Assembly (NCBI GenBank): GCA_946122785.1
Contig: CAMGYJ010000003.1
Location: 32,071,811 to 32,135,810 of the forward strand
From: Linum tenue
Lineage: Eukaryota > Streptophyta > Magnoliopsida > Malpighiales > Linaceae
DNA length: 64,000 bases
Reading direction: 5' to 3'
Below the pieces are notes generated by a model. That model did no database searches and was not told the DNA's origin. It saw only the letters and a program-made list of their open reading frames with translations. Below, piece after piece: positions 45,492-55,812 of the stretch (the stretch's first letter is position 1; each line of letters opens with the position of its first letter). The translations under genes and the position numbers were made by a program.

Positions 45492-46002
45492 AACATATTG
45501 TTGTTTTATAGTAGTTTAAAAATTAATGATTTTACATCGCTTCTACACATTTAATACTGCAATTGAATATGCAATACTCGAAGTAATGATATTTGAGTTG
45601 CGATTTTAAAATTATATCAGGTCAATTTTAATAAGCCAATTCAAATTGCCAGTTAGATAATTGGAATTGACTAAAAAATCAATTCAAAATTTTCCAATTC
45701 AAAGTTTTACGGTCAAACAGTCAATTTAGTTCAAGTGACATACAATTGGATTATTGAACAAACCTAGAATTCCTCATCCATTCCAAACGAAAAGAAATTT
45801 ATTCGCGAGAGCCGGCTGCCGCCTGCTAGATAGCTGACAACTGGGCTGTGGTTTACGTGTCAAACTACTAAAAGAAAGCGACCAAGAAAATGCGGAACGC
45901 TAAAGCCCCTCCTCACACCTGCAAAACTAGAAGAACAAAGAAGGGAAGGAAGAAGGCGGAGAAGAAGAAGAAACTCGTCTTCTTCGTGCGTGTTCAAATC
46001 AA
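45492..46002 (+). promoter_or_regulatory. Upstream region and 5' UTR of GSTZ
   Basis: 45545-45612 resembles 63010-63077. The GAA-rich stretch just before the ATG (45945-45972) looks like 5' UTR. No clear TATA box was seen. Confidence 0.4.
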
Positions 46003-48349
46003 ATGGAAGCGGAAGGAAGTCAGCTGAAGCTCTACTCCTACTGGCGGAGCTCTTGCTCCTGCCGCGTCCGAATTGCGCTCAACCTCAAAGGTTCCCTTCC
46101 TTCCTTCCTTCCTTTTTCTTCTTCCTCATCGAATCTGAACCCACTCCATCGAGTTGCTGTTACTGTTATCATCGAATTCAACTCGCCAAGTAAAATGATT
46201 TGTTTGAGAATTCTTCTGTAAATGTTTGGGTCTGCACTGCAGGGATTAAGTACGAATATGTGGCAGTCAACTTGGCCAAGGGAGAGCAATCCAACTCTGG
46301 TGAGTACCCTACGGTTCCCCCGTCCCACCGGATTTGTACTGCTTGTTGCTCGTATTGTATGGATTTTTTTTTTGTTTGTTTCTGCTCTGGAGTTCTGAAT
46401 CCGCAATACAACGGAGTTACCTACGGCGACCTGATCCAACAGAGCGAAATTCTGATTCCAAGTCCATTGTTTGATCATGCGGTGCTTTAGGTTTAGAAGC
46501 AGTTTGTTGACTATTTTCTGAAAGGTGGCGTGAGATTTCGATCAAGCTATTCAATTCACCATTTTACCGGGCCATTCTTGTGGTTGCCTTCATTTTGTAG
46601 AGTTTTTGAAGCTTAACCCTCTTGGTTTTGTGCCGGTGCTGGTGGATGGAGAGGTTGTGGTTTCTGATTCTTTTGCCATTTTAATGGTGCGTTTCCTTCC
46701 CTTCCCTTTTCTTCTTTTGATCTTCTTTTCCGGATTTGTCCAATCAATAATGGGGTGAGTCAGTTTGCTTTCCTAATGGGCACATAATTCCTGTGGTCAG
46801 TATCTTGAAGATAAGTATCCCCAGCGTCCACTGTTGCCAAGTGATCTTGCTAAGAGAGCCCTCAATTACCAGGTTGAACTGCACTGCCTTCCATCCTATT
46901 TTTTATTTATTTATTTTATTACGAGTCAACGCGCTGCTCATTTCAAGCAATGTCGTTGGTTTGTCCTTGTTGTCATTCTTCTCTTGCGGTCTTGCCAACT
47001 TCCTGCTTTACTTGCACATTTTCTTGTGATGCCATTTGCCATGAACAAAGAGTGGACGTTCATTCTTGTGCTCTTGTCTTCTTGGCAGAGTGTCTGCTTA
47101 TGAATTCACTTCATTAATTAGTGTAGATATCTGTCACTAATATCTTATGTTGGTTTACCGAACCTGTAGGTTGCGAATATTGTTTCCTCAAGCATACAGC
47201 CATTCCAGAATTTAGTTGTGCTGGTGAGTATGTCTCGGTGTGGATGATTAGCAGGTGGCTCACCATCTCCTTGAGTTTGATAAAGGTTAGATGAAATCGG
47301 ATTTGGTTACCTGATGCTTCTATTTGATTTTCACTTTTCTATTACAGAAATTTGTGGAAGGTAAAATTGATCCACAAACATGGGCTCGGCACCATATTGA
47401 AAGGGGCTTTGCAGGTAAGTTATAGTAAAGTGTTGCTGTTGATACATGAAAAGAGTTTAACAGTATATTTGGTGGATTGGAGCAATGACCTCTAATTTCA
47501 GTACTGGCCCTGGGCAGTGAAGTTTAAGATTTACTGAATCTTGGCAAGGCGAGATTTGATGGAGATTATCTATTCAATTTCAGCTTTTCCTTATGAAATT
47601 CGTCCACGTAATGTTGGGTTATCCCAATCCAAATGCATGGTTTCTTATGCTTTCCATCTGATTGCTGCTTTTGTGAGTGTCAGCTCTTGAGAAGCTCCTT
47701 AAAGACCATGCTGGAAAATACGCAACAGGAGACGAGGTTTTCATGGTAATTTTGTAATCTACATTTCGTGGTTTCAACCGATCTCTTTGTTCTCAAACTT
47801 TTCTGGGGCATAGTTTTGTTGGAAGCACTGAATGGACAAAGCAGTTGACCCTATCATTTACTTGCAGGTTATTATGCCTGTTTAATCTACTTGTAACGAC
47901 AGCTGGTGAAGCTGAAGTTCATAAAGTGATATAATGTGCAATATGAAGGGATAACCACCTTTGTTGTTCTGTTAACTTGCAGGCAGATTTGTTTGTAGCA
48001 CCGCAGGTTGATGGAGCAATTAGGAGATTCAAAGTTGACATGGTAATTCAATTAACTTGGACATGCTTTGACATGGCCTTCTGAAGTAGTTATATTTCCT
48101 CTCAATCAAAGAAGCAATATGTGATAGGGAACAACAGGCCTCTGCTTGTGTGTTTCTTTTATGGTTTTCCCCATGTTGCACTGCTCTGAAAAGCATGCAT
48201 ATTTTGATGACATTACTATTTATCAAATTTTTATGCAGACCCAGTTCCCTCTTCTGCTAAGGCTTCACGAGGCATACAGTGAGCTACCATCTATTCAGGA
48301 TGCTATGCCTGAAAGTCAGCCAGACGCTCCTTCATCTAGCTCCAGTTAA
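46003..48349 (+). CDS. GSTZ1: Zeta-class glutathione S-transferase / maleylacetoacetate isomerase (complete, 9 exons, 218 aa)
   Basis: Exons 46003-46090, 46243-46299, 46601-46686, 46801-46872, 47170-47223, 47348-47414, 47684-47745, 47983-48042 and 48239-48349 join in phase and end in TAA. The protein catalyses glutathione-dependent isomerisation of maleylacetoacetate in tyrosine breakdown. The zeta signature [15 protein letters not shown] carries the catalytic Ser16-Ser17-Cys18. Glutathione-site blocks follow: [18 protein letters not shown] and [15 protein letters not shown]. The helical C-domain has [34 protein letters not shown] and [17 protein letters not shown]. Length is usual for the class (about 221 aa), and nine exons is the known zeta-class structure in Arabidopsis. 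It converges on the CNR6-like gene. Confidence 0.96.
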
Positions 48350-48996
48350 TTCCACAAAAATAGCTCTCAAGGTAACTCGCTAACAGTAGAACTGAAATCG
48401 AAACACAAGAGAAAACTACTACAAAGCCCTACAAACGCTCATACCAAATCTCTTGTTCTAAACTGCTGCAAATGATTGTCTGTGTTCAATTGGTTTTTTT
48501 TATGACTTACTTTTCTATTTATTGTTACTTAGGTTGGAGCTCTCATCTCTCAGAAGTGAGTACCCTTGAGAAAATATGCTGCGGCGAGCAAACGGTTGGG
48601 TCGCACCTGTTACACGTAAATGTGCAGGCTCAACAATGTAGTGATAAACAGTGAGTACGGGAGACTGATATTAATATTTTGTATCTTGATAGATGCTACA
48701 TCTGTTTTATCGCGGTAACTAGACTCTGCAAAATAAATCTCTGAATCAGTTCATGGGCAGATAAACTTAAACTTGTCCATAGATTATCTCCAGTAAAATA
48801 ACGCTGTGTGTTCTATGATGATGATCAAGAAAACAAGGGAAAGAAGAAAGACTGGCCCGTAAGCTAGAGAACTTTTCCAAACATCGTAGTACAGCAGGAA
48901 CTCAAGATGGTCAAAATTATTTGGTGTTCCCTCCACCAGTAGAAGGGAACTGTGGAGTTGGCCACATCGTTTAAGCGAAATACTTGTATGTATGTA
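48350..48996. other. Convergent intergenic region
   Basis: Holds the 3' UTRs of GSTZ (plus) and the CNR6-like gene (minus); no other feature was seen. Confidence 0.45.
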
Positions 48997-49939
48997 CTAC
49001 ACAGGCTGTATCTCTAGCCTGACATGGCCAGTGTCCGATACAACCGGCTGGGCTGCAGTAGCGACGGATGGCAACGACGAAATTGTCGAGGCATCGTGAT
49101 GAATGACGGTCATTTGCTGGAGAGGAGGAGGGTTGACGACGGTGACTTGCATAGAGGAATCATAGGAGAGATGGTTCCTCATCTCCCTGTGCTCCTGGCA
49201 TATGGCACACCAGTGGAAGCAGCAGTGGACGAGGCATGCGTCGCATGGCGATTCCTTGAGATGATATTTCTTCTGCAGCGACTCCCGGAAGAGTCCCGTG
49301 TGGATTCCGCACATCCACCACGCGAACAGCAATCCCTCGCACACCAGGAGAGACGTCTGTACATCAATCCCGCCGAGGCTGGCCGTGAGTGCCGCCGCGG
49401 CGATGCCTCCTTCCACGCATATGGCGTGACACACGCAGGCGTGCCTCCATGGACAGTACTCTTCACCCCTCACCGTCTCGACGTTTTCGCCGAACAGCAC
49501 GCACGGGCACAGCAGCCCCCTTCGGCCTAGATTCATTCATTCATTCGTTAGTCCATTCGAATGATGAAGGTGAAAGTGAGAAATTGTATTTACGTACAGC
49601 TATCGGGATCTTGAGCACAAGAGAAGAGGCCGGTAGTCCAGTCCTCGTCGGCGGGAGGCTCGTAGCTCTCCGGCAGAGGTTGCCCACATTCATGGCATCG
49701 GTGAATGATCAGCTGGTGGTGGTAATAGTAATCATCATAATGAATATTAAGATCTCCGCAAACGAATGAACCATATCATGTGTTGAAAGAACGATTGTTT
49801 AGTAATTACAAAGAAGGAAGAATGACCTGACCTGAGGGACTTGGATGGGCTGGTTGAGTTCGCCGGGAGTGATGTCTTCGGCTGGACCTTGTTCCTTAGT
49901 TAACTTCACGTACCTCGATTGACCACTAGCGTCTCCCAT
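48997..49939 (-). CDS. PLAC8-domain protein, cell number regulator 6-like (complete, 3 exons, 250 aa)
   Basis: Exons 49939-49832, 49712-49598 and 49526-48997 join in phase and end in TAG. The product resembles maize CNR6: N-terminal YVKLTKEQ..PGELNQPIQVPQ, the cysteine pair HRCHECGQPLPESYEPP, then the PLAC8 domain with GLLCPCVLFGENVE (78-91), CVCHAICVEGG, hydrophobic segments at about 112-129 and 133-149, and CCFHWCAICQEHREM (176-190). The tail has TVVNPPPLQQM, shared with CNR6. The family includes membrane proteins tied to organ size and to metal (Cd/Zn) handling; which applies here cannot be told. The C-terminal 40 residues look unique. Confidence 0.93.
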
Positions 49940-50970
49940 CTCCCGCGATTGAAATCAAGAAATTAAGAGGAAGCAACAAACAGGAAATGGATCTGAAAAA
50001 ATTGAGAGATCGAAATCCAGGCAAGGGCAGTGGTAATAGCCTTCTTGTTTCTCGTAAGAGGAAGGAACCAAATGCCAATTTGGACGAATCCTATATTTGG
50101 AACACTTTCAGAACTTAACATGCTTTCAGTTTATCAACATGAAATTGTTAGTCTTTTAACTATTTGGCATCTACGACAAGTGTACCGATCAGGCTAGCAG
50201 TTTGATGACAGGTAAGCTCGTAATCTCACAAAGACCAACATCAGGACCATCTAATGAATTATGCTGCCCTCTTCTAAGAATAAGATTTGATCCAAATTTC
50301 TTAAATCTAAATAAAAACAAAAATTATATTACCCACTGATTAATTGAGGTTGATGTGTTTCCAATGCCAATAAAAAGTAACCCATCAAATCGTATTTACC
50401 ATCCAGAGTACCATCGAATAAAATGCGTCGCAATGAATTAATTGAGGGAGAGCATTAAACCAAAGATTTGTTTGTTGAATCTATTCCATTTTTATTGCCA
50501 AACTAGTATGCAAGAACATAATCAGCACATACACCATAAAATGCATCCAACATGCATCTTCTTGCTGAGATGACAGCCTGCAAGAACATAATCAGCACAT
50601 TTCCCATAGGATAAGCAATCTACAAACAGCATATATAGTCCAAGAACTTCCTGGAATAGGAACACACGGAAAGAAAATAGGTTCCCCGGATTTCATAGTA
50701 TAATCACACAACAAACAGTGCCCTACCATGATCTTTCACCACATCTTCAAGTTGTCTCCAGTAACGATTCCATCTAACATAACCATCCAAACTATAAAGC
50801 TAAATCCAGGGATGTGCCTTTTAGTCCACAACATTGCCCACTATTCAACCTCAGGCCACTTAGGTTTCAAAGTTTCAAAACCACAACAACCTTAATAGTT
50901 TTCCATAGGCCCACTGCCCCAACACCACACAGTACCATGCTGACTGAAATGTCTTTGAAAAAGTGGCCTC
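49940..50970. other. Upstream of the CNR6-like gene; intergenic
   Basis: TGCAAGAACATAATCAGCAC occurs twice, at about 50510 and 50579. No gene was recognised. Confidence 0.45.
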
Positions 50971-50978
50971 ATTTTGAG

Positions 50979-51592
50979 TAGGGCTGCAAATGAGTCAAAT
51001 CGTTCGCGAGCAATTCGGCGTTCGAATCGGAAAAAACACGTTCGATACTCGGCTCGTTATTTAAAAAGTCGGTTCGTGAACCAACTCATTAGTAAACAAC
51101 CCAAGCTTGCGTTAGACCATGCTAGGTTGATAAGCTCGTGAACTAACTTGACTTGGTGGCTTGTTGAGCTAAGCTCGCGAGCTGACTTGTTTAGAGCTTG
51201 TGGAAGGAGTAATTACTCTTATGAACATGAACATTATCTTCTAAATACGGATGTATATGGAGGTTAGCAGTTATTTATAGTTTATAGTGTTCTTTCTATC
51301 ATTTAAACTCTTACTTGTACACATATTTCACCAAGAATGATTTCAAATCGAGCTCATCTTGAGCCGAGCTTGTACTCAGCTTGACAAGCTGTGTTATTGA
51401 GCATTTATCGAGCTTCATCGAGTCGAGCTCGAGTTGGATTATTTTTAATCGAGTCCAGATCGAAATCGAGCTGTATTATCAAAATTCGAGTTTGAGCCAA
51501 CCTCGAGTTAAAATTTTTATGAACTAGCCGAGTTCAAACTAAGCAAAAAGTCGAATCGACTCGGATCGTTTGCAAGCTGGCTTGCAGCCCTA
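50979..51592. mobile_element. hAT-type element (614 bp), target duplication ATTTTGAG/C
   Basis: Flanks ATTTTGAG (50971-50978) and ATTTTGAC (51593-51600) match at 7 of 8 positions. The termini are TAGGGCTGCAAATGAG and, inverted, TAGGGCTGCAAGCCAG. The ends are packed with GAGCTCG/CGAGC words. No transposase. Same family as 54637-55415. Confidence 0.88.
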
Positions 51593-51600
51593 ATTTTGAC

Positions 51601-52129
51601 TACCCACCTTCAAGCCCATGATCTACACCGACTGGAACTTTCAGTCCAGATGCTACCAGTTTTCACCTTGTATTTAAACATCCAAGCAACACAAATGATC
51701 CCACTTAGAGTAGTGTAGGTTTGGTTCCATAAGAATAAATCTTTGAGCCCTAGACCCCTTCTTTATGACTTATGGCTACTCTTTCTCATCCAATTTTTCC
51801 TTGCCTTCACCACCATCATGCTAAAGAAATTTTGAACAAATGCCATGAACTAGCTCCCAGCCTTGTTTTTTTTTTCCAAGGCAAGCCCAAAGGGTATGCG
51901 ACAACGACTCGACTCAAGACTCAATAACAAGACTGATTCAGAATAAGCGCGGTAGTTTGTAGAAAAATAAACTACCGAAGAAAGAGCCCGTTATGCTACT
52001 ACATGGGCAGCTCTGGAAAATTTATGAAGAGTAAAAGACGCGACAATGAGTCGAATAATGAGAAAAAAAAAACATTGAAAAGACACAAAGGACATAAGAA
52101 GAAAACAAACTCCTCTAAGATCGTTCCAC
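51601..52129. other. Intergenic
   Basis: A T run lies at about 51867; otherwise no recognisable feature. Confidence 0.4.
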
Positions 52130-52144
52130 CTAGCAAACGCGTAG

Positions 52145-52957
52145 CTTCCTCGGGCAGAGCTTGTTAGATGACCATTTCCGAGTCGCTGTCACAAGTCACA
52201 TAGAAATAAAAGCATTACACATCATCTCGCTAACAAAGGCATATAGGATGGATAACCTGCAGAAGAAAGGATGATATCTTGCAAACAGATGCAACTTGTG
52301 TATCAAAGATGCTGAGACGATTGATCATGTATTCGTGGATTGCGCATTCACACAAGTCGTGCGGAAGGAAGTCAAATCTCTCTGCTACAACTTTCCTCAG
52401 CCGCAGGGTGGTGTTCGAGACCTTATTCAAAGATGGAGTAGCAAGCAACCCGATAATTTGAATGGTTGCGTTGTTTCTTTGTTTGCTCCACGCGATTTGC
52501 TGGCAGGTTTGGCGCGAGAGGAATGAGATAACGTTTAGAGACACAAGTTTCCCACATAGTGCAATAACTATCAATGTAATCAAATCTGCAATGGACTGGC
52601 TCGTTGCTGCGGGGAAGATTGACAGAAATTAAGGAATCAAATGGTTGAGAGCAAGGCGCGTCTTAGGCCAGTAGATGCTGCTTCGATGTTGTTTTGGGAC
52701 TGCTCCTTCTCGTTTTAGGTTGGGTCGTCTATTTTGTCTGGCTTCTTGCACCTGGTATCATGCCTGGCTTTGGGTTCGCGGAGGGTCTTTGCACGTACTT
52801 TTTTTCTCTTTGTTGTTCATTTTTCTTTCTTGTAGTTGTTTCAATGACCTCTCACCTGTTGTGAGGGTCACTGTCTCTACTCTTCCTTTGTTTTTTTTTT
52901 GTATCTGTGGCATCTTTGTTTCTTCCTAATGCAATTTCTCTCCCTTCTTAAAAAAAA
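52145..52957 (+). mobile_element. 5'-truncated LINE tail, probable 15-bp target duplication
   Basis: Flanks CTAGCAAACGCGTAG (52130-52144) and CTAGCAAATGCTTAG (52958-52972) agree at 13 of 15 positions. The insert ends in an A tract. It encodes only the zf-RVT C-terminus: CNLCIKDAETIDHVFVDC (52290-52343), then after a frame change WQVWRERNEITFRDTSF and AMDWLVAAGKIDRN, stop at about 52632. The rest is LINE 3' UTR. Confidence 0.8.
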
Positions 52958-53287
52958 CTAGCAAATGCTTAGATTTTATAGAGCAAGTTGATACATGATA
53001 TGAGTCTAAAATATTTTAAAGTGCAGGCAAATAAAATCTTAGGACAAAGAGACACAATAGTGGCATTTACACTACTTGGCAGTCTTCCAGGAGCAAAGAA
53101 ATCAAGCACTCCAGCCGTCACCTCAGCCTCAATAACGTGCAAAGTCTTCATCACCAAATCTTTTTGTAACAAGACACTCCAGTATATTTCAATTCGAATT
53201 AACGCTTTAATTACTTTGCCGAACAAAGACTTATAAGAACTCACTTATTCTTCAACTATTTTGTCTATGTCTGTTATCTCTTGTATC

Positions 53288-53579
53288 TGTTAGGGTGTGG
53301 TATAAGATCCAGCATAACCTTCTCCCAACAACTCGAGTTATTGGGAGCAACTGGTTCATGACATGGTATCAGAGCTGGTTTGACCAAGTGGTCGTGTGTT
53401 CGAATCTCCACGACCCCCAATATTAACAGTTTATTAAAGCACAAGGTATGGTGAGCCTGTGCAAACTTCAAGCTCATGGGTTGGCCCTCGTTTGAGGGGT
53501 GCGTGTTAGAGTGTGGTATAAGATCCAGCATAACCTTCTCCCAACAACTCGAGTTATTGGGAGCAACTGGTTCATGACA
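53288..53579 (+). mobile_element. SMART/TRIM-type miniature LTR retrotransposon (292 bp), target duplication GTATC
   Basis: Two 76-bp LTRs (53288-53363 and 53504-53579) differ at one base. They flank a 140-bp interior. A perfect tRNA-iMet primer site TGGTATCAGAGC (53364-53375) starts right after the first LTR, and a purine-rich tract GAGGGGTGCG lies just before the second. GTATC flanks both ends (53283-53287 and 53580-53584). No coding capacity. The 292-bp size equals the small LTR elements (SMARTs) described from grasses; full mobility must come from other elements. Confidence 0.95.
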
Positions 53580-53639
53580 GTATCCACCTTTGACAACCAC
53601 CTTTTTTAATGTCATTTTGGGTATTCTGATTTTCACTGC

Positions 53640-54160
53640 CTGTTGAAAAAATTAAGTGCTTCTATCACCCAAAGACAATCAATTAATTCTTGATTTCTTT
53701 CAATAAAGACTCTCTTTAGCTATCTTCAACTCATCAAATTTCTTTTGCAACCCAGAATCACATGAGAGTAGTTTCCTAATAACTTATCATGACATTATAA
53801 ACAAAATCATAGTAGTACATAATAGAATTATATAAGCAAAGAATGATTAAAGCATTAGATAACTAAAGCATTTGAATGATATAAGATCACAGGACTAAAG
53901 CATCTAATGCTATAGGCAAGGCAATAGAACATCACATGAGAGTAGTTTCCTTAAGCTGCTGGAGTATGATGCAAACGAAATATGAGTTATTAAAGTTGGA
54001 ATTCCTTAAAGGCACAAAGATTGGGCCCTCACAAATGAAAATTAAAGCTTTTGATAAGCACAAGAAGGTCAAAGAAATAAGCTCAAGTCAGGAGATTGAG
54101 CATGATTGGAACAAAAGGAAGCGCAAGAGATGAAGGAGCAAAAGCACGGATTACGCGAGA
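53640..54160. other. Intergenic, probably decayed retroelement
   Basis: No clear ORF. It leads into the gypsy 3' end; the reading at 53936-54133 has no domain. Confidence 0.35.
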
Positions 54161-54169
54161 GACGCGAAG

Positions 54170-54636
54170 GAGTGGCTCAAGTCGATCAGACTTGAGGGCA
54201 AGGTTGGTCTCAAGGGGGAGGGTATGATAAAAACATGTGGTTTTTATTGCTGCTGTTGTTGTTTTCATATTAGAATTATTATTATTCGAGTTATTAGTAG
54301 TCAATCAGAATTAGGTTAATGATTATGATATTCCAATATCTACCTATAAATATGTACTTTGGGATCATTATCAATCAATCAAGAAGAATATGAAGCAAAC
54401 CCTAACTCTCAACCTCTCTTTCTCCCTTAAGGCCTTCAGCCATCTGTCTTTGTCCCTCCCTAATTCTTCCCCAAATCTCTATTCTAATCCCTAATTCTCA
54501 TTCTCAATCCATAAATATTTATCAATTCCTTAATATAATACTCGATCCGAAACCCGATAGAAAATCTTCTCCGCCAGAAAATCGGGTCCCCATTGATACT
54601 CACTGTTGTAACCCTCTTGATTGTAGTTGATGTAAG
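54170..54636 (+). mobile_element. gypsy element 3' end: pol tail, polypurine tract and LTR
   Basis: The plus strand reads EWLKSIRLEGKVGLKGEG, the typical end of gypsy pol. It overlaps a polypurine tract AAGGGGGAGGG (54212-54222), followed at 54225 by an LTR start TGATAAAAAC. A TATA motif CCTATAAATATGTAC (54343-54357, the same 15 bases as in the LTRs at 28149-31131) and a CT-rich leader follow. The right end is cut off or hidden by the hAT element at 54637. Confidence 0.6.
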
Positions 54637-55415
54637 TAGAGCTGCAAATGAGTTTAACTACTCACCAGCGGCCCGATGTTTGTCTTTGAAATAATTCGAT
54701 CGAAACTTGACTCGTTTATTAATGGTTTGAGTTTGAACTAACCCATGTTCAGCCTGCGAGGCTTCCAAGCCAGCTCGACTCGGTAGCTTGTTGAGCTCAA
54801 CTCGTGAGCTAACTCGTTTTGAGCTCATGAGATGTCTCAACATTGTGGCTAGCAAGCCAACTCGACTATCAGCTTATCGGCGAATTGATCTACATCATAT
54901 GAGTTGACATGTTGATAATTTATAGGATGTTAAATTATATATCTCACCTCATATGATTTTTTAGGCTTTCAGTATGTGAGCAAATATGGCGCATTTATAA
55001 TTTAAAAGTGAGATTATGTATCATAAATTTCTTAGATACTAATCGCTATAGATAAACTAGTTAAAATTTATCGACTAAATAATATGATGCCGATAGAGTA
55101 TATAAAACATGAGATTGTTAACAATAAAAATTGTATTATTATTCTATTTTCATCAAGTATTAGAGTACTTAATTTATAAATTATTTAGAGTTTAATTTAA
55201 AGAATTCAACTATTTAGGATACTTGAGTTCAGCTCGAGTTGAACTCCTAATTATATTGATGAGTTAAAATAAAAACAAACATGAATCAACGTTTTAGTTA
55301 ACGAGTAGAACTCGAACTCAACACATTAATAAAGGAGCCATTTTTAACAAGCCATAGCTCGTTAAGAAGCCAAGTCCGAGCTAGACAAAACTAGACTCTG
55401 TTTTTCTCAGCTCTA
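54637..55415. mobile_element. hAT-type element (about 779 bp), sister of 50979-51592
   Basis: The left end TAGAGCTGCAAATGAGTT matches the sister element; the right end, inverted, is TAGAGCTGAGAAAAAC. GAGCTCG/CTCGAG-type words crowd both ends. The flanks are only partly alike (GATGTAAG / TTGCAAGA with a one-base shift), so it is older. Confidence 0.75.
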
Positions 55416-55812
55416 TTGCAAGAAGTGTAACAACAAACTGTCGTACCCATAAACGGCACAATGCAGATTGTGATTACATAGTCCTCAAGTCCAATATCTT
55501 TGTACCAGTACCGGTGAGATCAAGCGGAACGGAATCTGCCTCACACAGCCAACACTCTTCCTTCCATTGAATTCATGTGTCTGACCCACCCACCCCACCC
55601 CACTTGCGCATTCATAATCTCTTCAGTCACTGAAAAAAACTGATTGCCAAAAGAGAAACAATAACAAGAAATGAGCTCAGGCTGTCCTGATACTATTACA
55701 TGGTCCATCCCGCCTAAAAGAAGACATCTTGCACTGGTTCAGGGTGGAAAATGACAGCAAGGCTAGCATGGAGATGACGGGCGATGTGAAGAAGATACTC
55801 GAGTCAGAAGTC

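Noticed and set aside
49024..49530. 168-codon plus-strand ORF
   Set aside because: Antisense shadow of CNR6-like exon 3.
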